Of a stretch of DNA of 64,000 nt, positions 1 to 8,999 are shown in pieces (the first letter of the stretch is position 1; every line of letters begins with the position of its first letter). The notes under the pieces were generated by a model. The model was not told where the DNA came from. It saw nothing but the letters and a program-made list of their open reading frames with translations, and made no database searches. The translations under genes were made by a program, and so were the position numbers. Location: positions 1 through 64,000 of the forward strand of contig JBNJEH010000006.1 of NCBI GenBank assembly GCA_051745635.1. Direction: 5' to 3'. The DNA is from Brumimicrobium sp051745635 (GTDB lineage Bacteria > Bacteroidota > Bacteroidia > Flavobacteriales_D > Crocinitomicaceae).

Positions 1-88
1 ATTTGCTCACTACAGACTAAACATTGAAATCATCGTAGATATTTTATTCATATTCATACCTTAAAAAAAATAGCATGAAACCTACGAG

Positions 89-1060
89 CTATACCATCTT
101 AAACTGTGCAAAATCTTTCGCAAAATAAGTAAGAATACCTTTTGCCCCTGCTCTTCGAATACTCAGTAACATTTCTGTCATGGTCGCCTCGTAATCTAAC
201 CAACCCTTTTCCACAGCAGCATGCAACATGGCATATTCACCAGATACGTTGTAGGCGGTAACAGGTAATGTCACATTCTCATCGATGGTTTGTATGACAT
301 CTAAATACGAAAGCGCAGGTTTTACCATTAATAGGTCTGCTCCTTCTTCAATATCCAGAAATGCCTCGCGCAACGCTTCTTTTTTATTCGCAGGATTCAT
401 TTGATACGTCTTTTTATCTCCACTTTTGGGTGCAGAATCCAGTGCCTCCCGAAACGGACCGTAAAACGCGCTGGCATATTTTGCACAATACGACATGATA
501 CTCGTGTTGGAGTAACCATTTTCATCGAGCACTTCGCGAATGTATCCTACGCGACCATCCATCATATCGGAAGGACCAATAATATCGATTCCAGCCTGAG
601 CCTGAGCGACGCTCATATCGGCGAGAATGGGCAGCGATTCGTCATTCAGAATTCGACCATTCTCCACCACTCCGTCATGACCATCAGTGCTGTAAGGGTC
701 GAGTGCTACATCGCTCATCAAACTGATTTGCGGGAATTCGCGTTTGAGGGTCGCGATGACTTCCAGGTAAAAATTATCATTTTGATAGCTGTACGTCGCT
801 CTACTGTCCTTTAATTCTTCCGGCACAACGGGAAAGAGCACAAAACTCCTAATTCCGAGTGCGATGCAGCGTTCCACTTCTTTCACGACGACGTCTTTTC
901 CCCAGCGATATATACTAGGTAAGGCATCAATGCGCGATTCTTCCCCCGGATTATTGGTTACAAATAATGGATAAATGAGGTGGTCTACGCTCAACTGCGT
1001 TTCCTGAACCATCGTGCGAAGGGCATCATATTTCCTGTTTCTTCGAGGTCTTGCGTACAT
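89..1060 (-). CDS. hemB: Porphobilinogen synthase (delta-aminolevulinic acid dehydratase)
   Basis: Condenses two 5-aminolevulinate molecules to porphobilinogen in the cytoplasm, an early common step of heme synthesis. The 323-residue length is normal for the family. The Schiff-base lysine is in MVKPAL (K247) and the second active-site lysine in AKYASAFYGPF (K194). The metal loop DVALDPYSTDGHDG (residues 117-130) is Asp-rich, not the Cys-rich zinc version, so Mg-type activation is inferred from family knowledge. The gene stands alone on the minus strand, divergent from the lipoprotein gene at 1211, with a good -7 box 26 bases upstream of its ATG. Its product would supply heme for the cbb3 oxidase encoded further along, but the two loci are not adjacent. 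Identification is firm. Confidence 0.97.
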   Translation of the reverse strand: MYARPRRNRKYDALRTMVQETQLSVDHLIYPLFVTNNPGEESRIDALPSIYRWGKDVVVKEVERCIALGIRSFVLFPVVPEELKDSRATYSYQNDNFYLEVIATLKREFPQISLMSDVALDPYSTDGHDGVVENGRILNDESLPILADMSVAQAQAGIDIIGPSDMMDGRVGYIREVLDENGYSNTSIMSYCAKYASAFYGPFREALDSAPKSGDKKTYQMNPANKKEALREAFLDIEEGADLLMVKPALSYLDVIQTIDENVTLPVTAYNVSGEYAMLHAAVEKGWLDYEATMTEMLLSIRRAGAKGILTYFAKDFAQFKMV

Positions 1061-1086
1061 CTTCCGTCGTTTTTTTTAGTTGTAAA

Positions 1087-1113
1087 CAAAAGTAGCAATA
1101 TCCACGGATTCAA
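1087..1113 (-). promoter_or_regulatory. Putative hemB promoter (Bacteroidota type)
   Basis: On the minus strand the box TACTTTTG (1087-1094) matches the Bacteroidota -7 consensus TAnnTTTG exactly, with a TTG 16 bases further upstream (1111-1113) as a possible -33 element. It lies 26 bases before the hemB start. Spacing is slightly short, so this is a prediction. Confidence 0.45.
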
Positions 1114-1210
1114 TCATTGCGAGCAAAAATTTTAACTAAAAACTGAGAAAATTCATACACAGCCATTAATTTTTATTATTTTAGCCTACGATTTAAACAA
1201 TTTAAGCACA

Positions 1211-2140
1211 ATGAATTCTAGAAAAAATTTATTAGTTATCGGAAGTTTAGCCTCATGCCTGATTTTCTCCGCTTGTGGAGATAGCGAATCGGCAGATGGT
1301 AAAGACAAAGGAAAGAAAGGAAAAAAGCAAGTCGACAAAACGTTATTGGATCCCGATCGATCATTTAACACGACTTTTGACGGAAAGTTATTCTCCGTTC
1401 CTTCTCCAGTTCAAACAGCTTTGTTGATTAAGTCATTGGAAATCCCCTTTGACGCAACACTTCTCAACGACAAGGAGAATGCCGGGAATTATTCTAAGGA
1501 AAATGCCAAAGCCATCAACCTTGGTGTCTATGGAGCAGATTTAGGCTATGTAACGCTTTACGATCAAAACGCGAAAGCAATTTCGTATTTGAGCACTGTA
1601 GAATCATTGGCCAACGATCTCGGAATCTCAGGTGCTTTTGACAAATCGTTTTTGGAGCGCTTTGACGCGAACAGCGACAACGAAGACAGCATGTTGGTTA
1701 TTTTATCCGATGCGTTTCGAAAAGGAGACAATTTCCTCAAAGAAAATGAGCGCAAGAATACTTCTGCGTTGATTCTTACCGGAGGTTGGCTCGAGTCCAT
1801 GCATTTGGCAACAAAACTATACCAGGACAGTGATGAGAATAAGATTTTACAGCGTATTGGTCAACAAAAGCAATCGCTGGAAACGATCATCGAATTAATG
1901 GAAAAATACAACAAAGATGGTCGCAATGATGATTACATCGCACAGTTTTCATCTTTGAACGATTTGTTTAAGCAAATTAAAGTGTCGTACGAGTACGTTG
2001 AACCAACTACTGATGAAGACAAGAAATTAACGACGATCAAGAACAAGATGAATATAGACTTGTCCGAAGAACTCGTCGCAGAGATCATTGAAAAAGTCGC
2101 TTCTATCAGAACCAATATCGTTGAAACACAAGAAAGCTAG
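1211..2140 (+). CDS. Conserved-looking lipoprotein of unknown function
   Basis: A 309-residue exported lipoprotein: a hydrophobic signal is followed by the lipobox-like IFSAC with the modified Cys at residue 22. Residues 23-45 are a short, very charged Gly/Lys/Asp linker, and the remainder is predominantly helical and acidic, with no catalytic motif I recognise. The ATG at 1211 gives a complete signal peptide. It is the first gene of a same-strand group with a small secreted protein (30 bases downstream) and a large ABC exporter, so it may be a periplasmic or outer-membrane accessory of that exporter. That link rests on gene order alone. Function unknown. Confidence 0.85.
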   Translation: MNSRKNLLVIGSLASCLIFSACGDSESADGKDKGKKGKKQVDKTLLDPDRSFNTTFDGKLFSVPSPVQTALLIKSLEIPFDATLLNDKENAGNYSKENAKAINLGVYGADLGYVTLYDQNAKAISYLSTVESLANDLGISGAFDKSFLERFDANSDNEDSMLVILSDAFRKGDNFLKENERKNTSALILTGGWLESMHLATKLYQDSDENKILQRIGQQKQSLETIIELMEKYNKDGRNDDYIAQFSSLNDLFKQIKVSYEYVEPTTDEDKKLTTIKNKMNIDLSEELVAEIIEKVASIRTNIVETQES

Positions 2141-2170
2141 TTAGAAATTTAAGTAGAAAAGCATATAACC

Positions 2171-2602
2171 ATGAAAAAAGGAATTATAATAGGTATCTTA
2201 TTTGCAATCACGAGTGCATTTTCTGTAAACGCTCAGGATTGTGATTCCATTTACCGCGTCGTAGAAAATTATTTAGTATCGAATGAAGAAGGACGCGCCT
2301 TCGTATCAGATGGTCAGGTTTACACGGCATTTCTGGACAATGAAAAAGCAGAGTTCACAACGACCTTGTACGGTGGTTCTGTTTATCGTATCGCTGCTTC
2401 TGCCGGAGTAAAAGATGATTACGCATTATTTACTGTGCGCGATATGGATGACAATATTTTATTCACCAATGAAGATCACCTCAACAGCCCGTATTGGGAT
2501 TTTAAAGTTGATTCGACGATTCCTGTTAAAATTCAGACGGAATTGGACACCAACAAGAAAATCACGGGTTGCATAGTCATGATGATTGGATTCTTAAAAT
2601 AG
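2171..2602 (+). CDS. Small secreted protein, function unknown
   Basis: A 143-residue protein with a signal peptide ending around VNAQ-DC (cleavage near residue 21). The mature part is about 120 residues and looks beta-rich (alternating hydrophobic strands such as FTTTLYGGSVYRIAASAG), resembling small beta-sandwich periplasmic domains; only two Cys remain, one near each end (in QDCD and TGCI), which could form a disulfide. It sits between the lipoprotein at 1211 and the ABC exporter at 2625 with short gaps (30 and 22 bases), consistent with one operon. I do not recognise the family. Confidence 0.8.
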   Translation: MKKGIIIGILFAITSAFSVNAQDCDSIYRVVENYLVSNEEGRAFVSDGQVYTAFLDNEKAEFTTTLYGGSVYRIAASAGVKDDYALFTVRDMDDNILFTNEDHLNSPYWDFKVDSTIPVKIQTELDTNKKITGCIVMMIGFLK

Positions 2603-2624
2603 TTCGCAAACAGTTTAACGCCCT

Positions 2625-5600
2625 ATGAGTGAACGTATTCTTCGTGCTTTGATGCAGCTTTTCGCGATTATTGCAAAAGTTGATGAGATCGCTGAGGATG
2701 CTGATGCGGAAGAAATCACGAGTTCTAAGGGACGCAAAATCGTCAAGCTTTTTCTCAGTCAGGAACTGAATGCCGAGCTGGTCAAAGAATACCTCCATGT
2801 CTTTGACGAATTTCTCAATACCCACCACGGCATAAAACGCAAAAAAGACGGCCGTCGGAAACGGACTTCAGTTAATTCTGTTAAAATTTTGCGCATTTGC
2901 TCTGAAATCAATCAAGAGCTTACGCAACGACAAAAATTCATTGTGCTCATTCGTATCGTCGAGTTTATTCAGGCGAACGAAGATATTACAGACCAAGAAC
3001 TCGAGTTCGTAAATACCGTGGGTGAAGCCTTTAACGTAAAACCCGAGGAGTACGACCAAATCTATAAATTCGTCGAGGCAGATCCCGAAAAGCTTCTGGA
3101 TATATCCAATGTCATGTATTTGCGGTCAGTCACTTCCGATCGCTGGGAACATGCCAAACAGATGCAGGTTGAAGGACTGGACGGCATTATAGGCATCCTG
3201 AGGATAGAGAGCATCAACTTATTTTTCTTTCGCTATCTCGGGGAAGATCAGGTTACACTGAATGGTCAGGTCGTTCCAAACGATCGCCAGCATATTTTTA
3301 CGCCGGGTTCTACGATCCGTACACCCAAAATCAGTCCGATTTACTATTCGGATGTCATTTCGCAGTTTTTGACCGATGAGTCATCCGAAAAACTCTTATT
3401 CCGCTGTGAAGACGTCGAATATCGCTTCCCCAATGGGGATTTGGGACTGCATCAAATTGATTTTGCCGAAAATAACGGCGGATTAATTGGGATTATGGGT
3501 GGATCGGGCGCTGGTAAGTCTACACTGCTCAATGTGCTCAATGGAAATTACAGTCCTTCCAATGGTCAGGTAACCATTAACGGCATCGACATTCATCACC
3601 AAAAAGAGGATATCGAGGGCGTCATTGGTTTTATTTCTCAGGACGATTTACTGATCGAAGAGCTCTCTGTTTTTGAAAATTTATTCTTCAACGCCCAGCT
3701 TTGCTTTAAAGATTTCAGCAAAAAGCAGATTGCCCGGCGCGTCATCAAAATACTCAAGGCCATTGGGCTTTACGAAAGCAAAGATTTAAAAGTGGGGAAC
3801 CCGCTGGACAAAACCATTTCCGGTGGTCAGCGCAAGCGGCTAAACATCGCGCTCGAACTCATTCGTGAACCGAGTGTGTTGTTCGTGGACGAACCCACAT
3901 CTGGTTTGAGCTCCCGGGATTCTGAGAACATCATGGATTTGCTCAAAGAACTCGCACTCAAGGGTAAACTCGTATTTGTGGTCATTCACCAGCCTTCATC
4001 TGAAATATTTAAGATGTTTGATCGACTCATGCTGCTCGATCAGGGTGGTTATCCCATCTTTTACGGCAATCCGATTGACAGCGTCGTTTATTTTAAAACA
4101 GAAATTGATCACGCAAACTGTGAAGAACGCGAATGTCCGGTGTGCGGTAATGTCAATCCCGAACAGATTTTTAATATCATCGAAGCTAAAGTAGTCGATG
4201 AATTTGGAAATCAAACGAGCAAGCGCAAAATTAGCCCAAAGGAATGGAACAGGCGCTACATTGAATCACGCCCGGAAGCAGATACTGAAGAGGTGAAGGA
4301 AAAACCCCACGTTATTCATAAAATTCCGAATAAGTGGAATCAATTCAAGGTCTATTTTACGCGGGATGTACTTTCAAAACTCACCAACAAGCAATATATA
4401 CTGATCAATACAGTAGAAGCTCCTGCACTCGCCCTTATCCTCGGATTCTTTGTAAAATATTTCGGGCAATCAAAGAAAGGAGTTACCTACACTTTTGAAA
4501 ACAGTGAGAATCTGCCGCAATTTTTATTTATTGCCGTAGTCGTTGCACTCTTCCTGGGACTCACCGTAGCGGCCGAAGAAATTATCAAAGATCGAAAAAT
4601 ACTCAAACGCGAATCGTTCCTGAACTTGTCAAAGGGAAGTTATCTCTTTTCCAAGGTGTCGATCATGTTTATCATTTCCGCGATACAGACGTTACTTTTT
4701 GTGCTTATCGGTAATTTTGTTCTGGAAATCAGAGGGATGTGGTTCGAATATTGGTTTATTTTATTTTCGACCTCGTGTTTCGCCAATCTTCTGGGACTCA
4801 ACATATCCTCCACATTCAATTCTGCGAAAGTCATATATATCCTGATTCCGATTATGATTATTCCGCAACTGCTTTTCAGTGGAGTTATCGTGAAATTTGA
4901 CAAGTTGCACCCGATCTTTTCGCAGGAAAACAGTGTTCCATGGATAGGAAATGTAATGGCTTCCCGCTGGGCTTATGAAGCACTCGCCGTATCGCAATAC
5001 AAGCGGAATAAGTTTGAGCAACCGTTTTTTGAGATTAATCAACAAGAGAGCGAAGCCTCCTGGAAACGCGATTATTGGTTACCCGAAATGCGCAATCAAC
5101 TGAATTTACTGAACAATTATTATGGGGATTCTTCGAAACAGTCGAAAGTGGAAGAAGCACGAGCTATTCTCGCTCATGAAATCGAAAAAGAAGAAGATTT
5201 GTACGATCCATCGCTGGATTTTACCTGTGGTAACTGTGTTGAGCAATTGAAAAATGACGAATGGAACACAGAATTAAAAGGCGCCATCGATTCTTATTTG
5301 AAAATCTTAAATGACGTCTATAAATCTGAAGTAAATGAAGCCATCGAACGCCATTCTTCCAGGTTACAATCTATCGGGTCTAACAAATTCAAAACATTAA
5401 AAAAGAACTACTACAATGATGCTCTCAGTGATTTTGCCACGAATCGCAACAATCTGGACAAAATTGTAATCGTTAATCATCAACTTATCAAAAAAGCGGA
5501 TCCAATTTATAAAATACCGCGATATTCAGATTTCATGGATGCCCATTTTTATGCACCTGGAAAATTACTGTGGGGTCAGTATATTCCTACATTATGGGCC

Positions 5601-5711
5601 AATATTCTCATGTTGTGGTTTATGTCTGTATTGTTAGGAATCACGCTATATTTTGATCTGTTCAGAAAGTTGATTGAAGGCACCGGAAAATTGTTCAGTC
5701 GATTGCGTTAG
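2625..5711 (+). CDS. ABCG-like ABC exporter with N-terminal TerB-like and FHA-like regions
   Basis: A 1028-residue half-transporter with ATPase and permease fused. Residues 1 to about 165 are helical and acidic and resemble TerB-like domains; about 170-245 are beta-rich with an FHA-like pattern (VTLNGQVV then a GSTIR turn). The ATPase follows: Walker A GGSGAGKS (near 295), signature SGGQRKR, Walker B LFVDEPTSGL, and the switch His in VVIHQPSS. A Cys cluster (C499, C504, C507) lies after it, then an ABC2-type membrane domain with around five spans, a large charged soluble loop containing TCGNC, and a final span near the C-terminus. The order ATPase then permease is that of ABCG exporters. Substrate unknown; the adjacent lipoprotein and secreted protein are likely partners by context. 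Confidence 0.88.
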   Translation: MSERILRALMQLFAIIAKVDEIAEDADAEEITSSKGRKIVKLFLSQELNAELVKEYLHVFDEFLNTHHGIKRKKDGRRKRTSVNSVKILRICSEINQELTQRQKFIVLIRIVEFIQANEDITDQELEFVNTVGEAFNVKPEEYDQIYKFVEADPEKLLDISNVMYLRSVTSDRWEHAKQMQVEGLDGIIGILRIESINLFFFRYLGEDQVTLNGQVVPNDRQHIFTPGSTIRTPKISPIYYSDVISQFLTDESSEKLLFRCEDVEYRFPNGDLGLHQIDFAENNGGLIGIMGGSGAGKSTLLNVLNGNYSPSNGQVTINGIDIHHQKEDIEGVIGFISQDDLLIEELSVFENLFFNAQLCFKDFSKKQIARRVIKILKAIGLYESKDLKVGNPLDKTISGGQRKRLNIALELIREPSVLFVDEPTSGLSSRDSENIMDLLKELALKGKLVFVVIHQPSSEIFKMFDRLMLLDQGGYPIFYGNPIDSVVYFKTEIDHANCEERECPVCGNVNPEQIFNIIEAKVVDEFGNQTSKRKISPKEWNRRYIESRPEADTEEVKEKPHVIHKIPNKWNQFKVYFTRDVLSKLTNKQYILINTVEAPALALILGFFVKYFGQSKKGVTYTFENSENLPQFLFIAVVVALFLGLTVAAEEIIKDRKILKRESFLNLSKGSYLFSKVSIMFIISAIQTLLFVLIGNFVLEIRGMWFEYWFILFSTSCFANLLGLNISSTFNSAKVIYILIPIMIIPQLLFSGVIVKFDKLHPIFSQENSVPWIGNVMASRWAYEALAVSQYKRNKFEQPFFEINQQESEASWKRDYWLPEMRNQLNLLNNYYGDSSKQSKVEEARAILAHEIEKEEDLYDPSLDFTCGNCVEQLKNDEWNTELKGAIDSYLKILNDVYKSEVNEAIERHSSRLQSIGSNKFKTLKKNYYNDALSDFATNRNNLDKIVIVNHQLIKKADPIYKIPRYSDFMDAHFYAPGKLLWGQYIPTLWANILMLWFMSVLLGITLYFDLFRKLIEGTGKLFSRLR

Positions 5712-5775
5712 CTACCTGCTCCTTTGAAAAGGATCTAATTTGTATGGCAATTCCCAATCACCGCAACAAAATCCG

Positions 5776-5783
5776 TATTTTTG
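5776..5783 (+). promoter_or_regulatory. Possible -7 box before the phosphotransferase gene
   Basis: TATTTTTG matches the Bacteroidota -7 consensus TAnnTTTG. It ends five bases before the ATG at 5789 and lies downstream of the alternative ATG at 5744, which favours the later start, but the leader would be extremely short. Chance is possible. Confidence 0.25.
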
Positions 5784-5788
5784 TCACT

Positions 5789-7678
5789 ATGCTGAAAAAC
5801 GCAGTCATACCGAAACATGTGCAGTCGTTACTCTTGCGATTATTGGCCGTTTTGTTCTTCATGACCATAGCGCGCCTCATATTTTATGGGGCCAATGCCA
5901 GTTCTTTTATCGAAGTAACCCTCGCCGATTTTTTAGGTGGCGTCTGGATGGATGCGATCGCTATCGGCATTTGGTACATGCCGTTTTATTTGTTAGCGCT
6001 CCTCCCATTTCCATTCACTGTTTCGCGTTTTTATCGCATTTTCTTGAGGACTTTGTACCTGATCACCTCTGTTTGTGTTTTGGGCCTGAACCTCATGGAT
6101 GTAGAATATTATAAATATACGAGCAAACGCAGTACGGCAGATATATTTGATTTAGTCAGCGCCGGTAATGATTTTAACCAATTATTCACCACCTTCATCA
6201 CTGATTTCTGGTGGTTAATAGCCCTTTTTATTGGATTTTTGATCGTAATCAATAAATGTTACAGCCTTTTTTCATTCCCTTCAACCACGCTTAAGCCCTA
6301 CCCCTATTTAAAACGAATTGCGCACTTTTTTATCGTGGGCACGCTCTTATTTATTGTCGGCAGGGGTGGCATTGGCTACCGGCCGGCAGACATGTTGACA
6401 GCCGCTAAAATAACGCGACCAGAGAACACAGCGCTGGTTAACAATACGCCCTTGTCCATCATAAAAACGATCGGGAAGACAGCTTTACTGCCCAAAAACT
6501 ATTTTGAAACTGACAGTTCTAAAATTTACACGCCAATTCACCGCGGTTCGGGCACACATCAAACTGGAGAAGACCTCAATATTGTCGTTATAGTTTTAGA
6601 AAGTTTTGGCAACGAGTGGTTGGGAAAAGCTTCTGGTAAGCCGTTTACACCATTTCTGGATTCACTGCTCGGTGAGTCCCTGTATTTTTCAAACGCCTTT
6701 GCAAACGGCAAGAAGTCTATTGAAGCGGTACCGGCAATCTTTGCAGGCATCCCCAGCCTGATGGAAAATCCCTATATCTCCTCGCCTTATGGGATGAATC
6801 GCATTCAGGCACTGCCCCACTTACTGAAATCGGCAGATTATGAAAGTGCATTTTATCACGGCGCGACCAATGGATCCATGAAGTTTGACGTTTTTGCTGC
6901 TCATGCAGGATTTGACAAGTATTTTGGACGGAAAGAATACGACAACGACGAGCATTTTGACGGTACCTGGGGTATTATGGACGAATATTTTATGCCCTGG
7001 ACGGCTTCGTCAATCACACAGGAACTCGAAGAACCATTTCTGGCCAGTCTTTTTACCATCTCATCGCATCATCCCTACTTCGTTCCTGAGGCGTACCGCG
7101 ATAAGCTGCCAAAAGGATCAGCACCCCTCGCGCAGGCGACAGCGTACGCAGACATGAGTTTAAGTCGCTTTTTTGAACGCGCCCAAAAACAACCGTGGTA
7201 CGAGAACACGATCTTCGTGCTCTGCGCCGACCACACGCCCGCTGGTACTTCATCCTATTACACGCGGCGTATTGGAATGTACAGAATTCCGATAGCTTTT
7301 TATGATCCGAAAGGAAGGATTCCCAAAAAGGAAGAAAAGCAACTCTTTAATCAAATTGATATCACTCCTACACTACTCGATATGATCGGATGGAAGGATG
7401 ATGTTTACACTTTTGGAAATTCGTGGTACGAGCGACAACAAGAACCATTTGTCGTCAACTTCATCAGTAATACTTACCATTACCTCGAAGGTGACTATAT
7501 GCTGAATTACGTCGACGACGAGGTGACGGGGCTGTACAACTATAAAGAGGACAGTCTCATGCGCCATGATTCTCTCTCTTTTTATCCAGGGCGGGCTGAA
7601 ACGCTCCGTGAAAATCTGCGAGGATTCATTCAGCGCTATAATCACGATTTAATTTTCAATTCCATGACAATCCAATGA
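5789..7678 (+). CDS. LTA-synthase-like membrane phosphotransferase (alkaline phosphatase/sulfatase superfamily)
   Basis: An integral membrane enzyme of the LtaS/OpgB group, which move a phospholipid head group (glycerophosphate or phosphoethanolamine) to a periplasmic acceptor and leave diacylglycerol. About five N-terminal spans cover residues 10-210, followed by a periplasmic sulfatase-fold domain beginning VIVLESFGNEW with the metal-binding Glu. The nucleophile position is in ANGKKSIEA (Ser, about 310 from this start), and metal His/Asp occur in ISSHHPYF and LCADHTP. The start is uncertain: an upstream in-frame ATG at 5744 adds 15 polar residues, but a promoter-like box lies between the two. 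It overlaps the lipid kinase gene by four bases. Acceptor unknown. Confidence 0.85.
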   Translation: MLKNAVIPKHVQSLLLRLLAVLFFMTIARLIFYGANASSFIEVTLADFLGGVWMDAIAIGIWYMPFYLLALLPFPFTVSRFYRIFLRTLYLITSVCVLGLNLMDVEYYKYTSKRSTADIFDLVSAGNDFNQLFTTFITDFWWLIALFIGFLIVINKCYSLFSFPSTTLKPYPYLKRIAHFFIVGTLLFIVGRGGIGYRPADMLTAAKITRPENTALVNNTPLSIIKTIGKTALLPKNYFETDSSKIYTPIHRGSGTHQTGEDLNIVVIVLESFGNEWLGKASGKPFTPFLDSLLGESLYFSNAFANGKKSIEAVPAIFAGIPSLMENPYISSPYGMNRIQALPHLLKSADYESAFYHGATNGSMKFDVFAAHAGFDKYFGRKEYDNDEHFDGTWGIMDEYFMPWTASSITQELEEPFLASLFTISSHHPYFVPEAYRDKLPKGSAPLAQATAYADMSLSRFFERAQKQPWYENTIFVLCADHTPAGTSSYYTRRIGMYRIPIAFYDPKGRIPKKEEKQLFNQIDITPTLLDMIGWKDDVYTFGNSWYERQQEPFVVNFISNTYHYLEGDYMLNYVDDEVTGLYNYKEDSLMRHDSLSFYPGRAETLRENLRGFIQRYNHDLIFNSMTIQ

Positions 7679-8541
7679 AAAAGAAAATACGCTTCATCAT
7701 CAATCCGATTTCGGGAATTGGTAAAAGAAACAGTTTGCCCCGTATGATCGATCACTACCTGGATTTCGATCAATTCGATCATGAAATTGTTTTTACGGAG
7801 CGCCGCGGTCATGCCAAAGTGCTCGCACAGGAAGCCGTGGAGCGATCGTTCGATATCGTTTGTGCCGTAGGTGGTGACGGATCGGTCAATGAAGTGGGTT
7901 CTGTTTTGGCGCATACATCGACTGTTCTGGCCATATTACCGACGGGTTCGGGAAATGGATTGGCACGCCATCTCGGTCTGCACCTAAAGTTGAAAAAAGC
8001 CATCAAAAACATCAACCGGTTCAATTATCAATCGATTGATACCGTATCTATTAACGACAAAACATTTTTAAACGTGGCGGGATTTGGGTTTGATGCATTA
8101 GTTGCCAATCGTTTTGACCAATACCATTCCCGTGGCTTTCTGAGTTATGCCCGATTGGTTTTTCAAGAATTTAAACACTACAAAGGAATCGATATTACAA
8201 TCGATCAAAAACATACCTTTAATCAATTGCTGTTTTGTAGTTTTGCTAATGGTTCGCAATTCGGAAATGGATTTATGATCTCACCACATTCAAATACGTC
8301 AGATGGTCAGGTTGAAATTGTCTGTATCGAACTGCCGCGGTTGACCGGATTATTGATTTTAATTTTGCGCTCCTTTTTTGGAACGATACACAAATCATCA
8401 AAATACCATATTTTGTCGGTTCCCCGTGCACGAATTGAGAGTTCCACGCGCATTGCTCATATTGACGGCGAACCTGTTACACTGGAAAAATCGGAAGTAG
8501 CGATTAAGTGCAACGCTGCTCCATTAAAAGTCATTGTCTAA
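7675..8541 (+). CDS. Diacylglycerol kinase family lipid kinase (YegS/DgkB type)
   Basis: A 288-residue soluble lipid kinase. The catalytic-domain signature GGDGSVNEV is at about 66-74 and PTGSGNGLARHL at 89-100, which together define the DAGK catalytic fold; the C-terminal half is the beta-sandwich domain with IDGEP near the end. Family members phosphorylate diacylglycerol or related lipids with ATP, giving phosphatidate. The start codon overlaps the stop of the LTA-synthase-like gene (ATGA), implying translational coupling, and the enzyme could recycle the diacylglycerol that phosphotransferase would release. That pairing is an inference. Substrate could also be another lipid. Confidence 0.92.
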   Translation: MKKKIRFIINPISGIGKRNSLPRMIDHYLDFDQFDHEIVFTERRGHAKVLAQEAVERSFDIVCAVGGDGSVNEVGSVLAHTSTVLAILPTGSGNGLARHLGLHLKLKKAIKNINRFNYQSIDTVSINDKTFLNVAGFGFDALVANRFDQYHSRGFLSYARLVFQEFKHYKGIDITIDQKHTFNQLLFCSFANGSQFGNGFMISPHSNTSDGQVEIVCIELPRLTGLLILILRSFFGTIHKSSKYHILSVPRARIESSTRIAHIDGEPVTLEKSEVAIKCNAAPLKVIV

Positions 8542-8993
8542 TGAATTATATTACTCCCACACTCGAAGAAGCCCTAAACTATCTCGATCAGCTCGATCCT
8601 GATCAGCAACCTGCATGGGGAAAAATGGAGCCGCAAGCCATGGTTGAGCACCTGACGGACACTTTGCGCATCGCTCGTGGTCAAACAAAATTGGCTCAGG
8701 TCACACCCAATGAAGAACTGGATCAAGCATACGCATTTCTGATGTCTGACCGCCCGTTTAAACAAAGATTAAAGGTGGAATTCGCCCCTGAAGACAGAAA
8801 GTTGCGCCATGAACACCTCTCAGATGCCATCGATGAATTTGCTGAAGAATGGATTACTTATGATGCGCATTACGAGAACTCAGAGCAAAGCGAGCTCCAC
8901 CCATATTTTGGTAATTTGAATTTCGATGCGTGGCAGCAACTGAACAAGAAACATTTATCCCATCATTTTCTGCAATTTGAATTAATAGAATAA
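8541..8993 (+). CDS. DinB-like (DUF1569-type) four-helix protein
   Basis: A 150-residue soluble protein. The segment around PAWGKMEPQAMVEHLTDTL with a conserved His, and HLSHHFLQFEL at the C-terminus with further His residues, matches the DUF1569/DinB-superfamily pattern of a metal-binding four-helix bundle. The ATG at 8541 overlaps the kinase stop codon by one base (TAATG); an in-frame upstream start would lie inside the kinase gene and is less likely. It precedes ung by six bases. Biochemical role unknown; DinB-superfamily members include thiol-S-transferases, but that is not shown here. Confidence 0.8.
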   Translation: MNYITPTLEEALNYLDQLDPDQQPAWGKMEPQAMVEHLTDTLRIARGQTKLAQVTPNEELDQAYAFLMSDRPFKQRLKVEFAPEDRKLRHEHLSDAIDEFAEEWITYDAHYENSEQSELHPYFGNLNFDAWQQLNKKHLSHHFLQFELIE

Positions 8994-8999
8994 AGCATT

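Noticed and set aside
401..814. 137-residue open frame opposite hemB
   Set aside because: Lies fully inside hemB on the other strand and has no recognisable feature.
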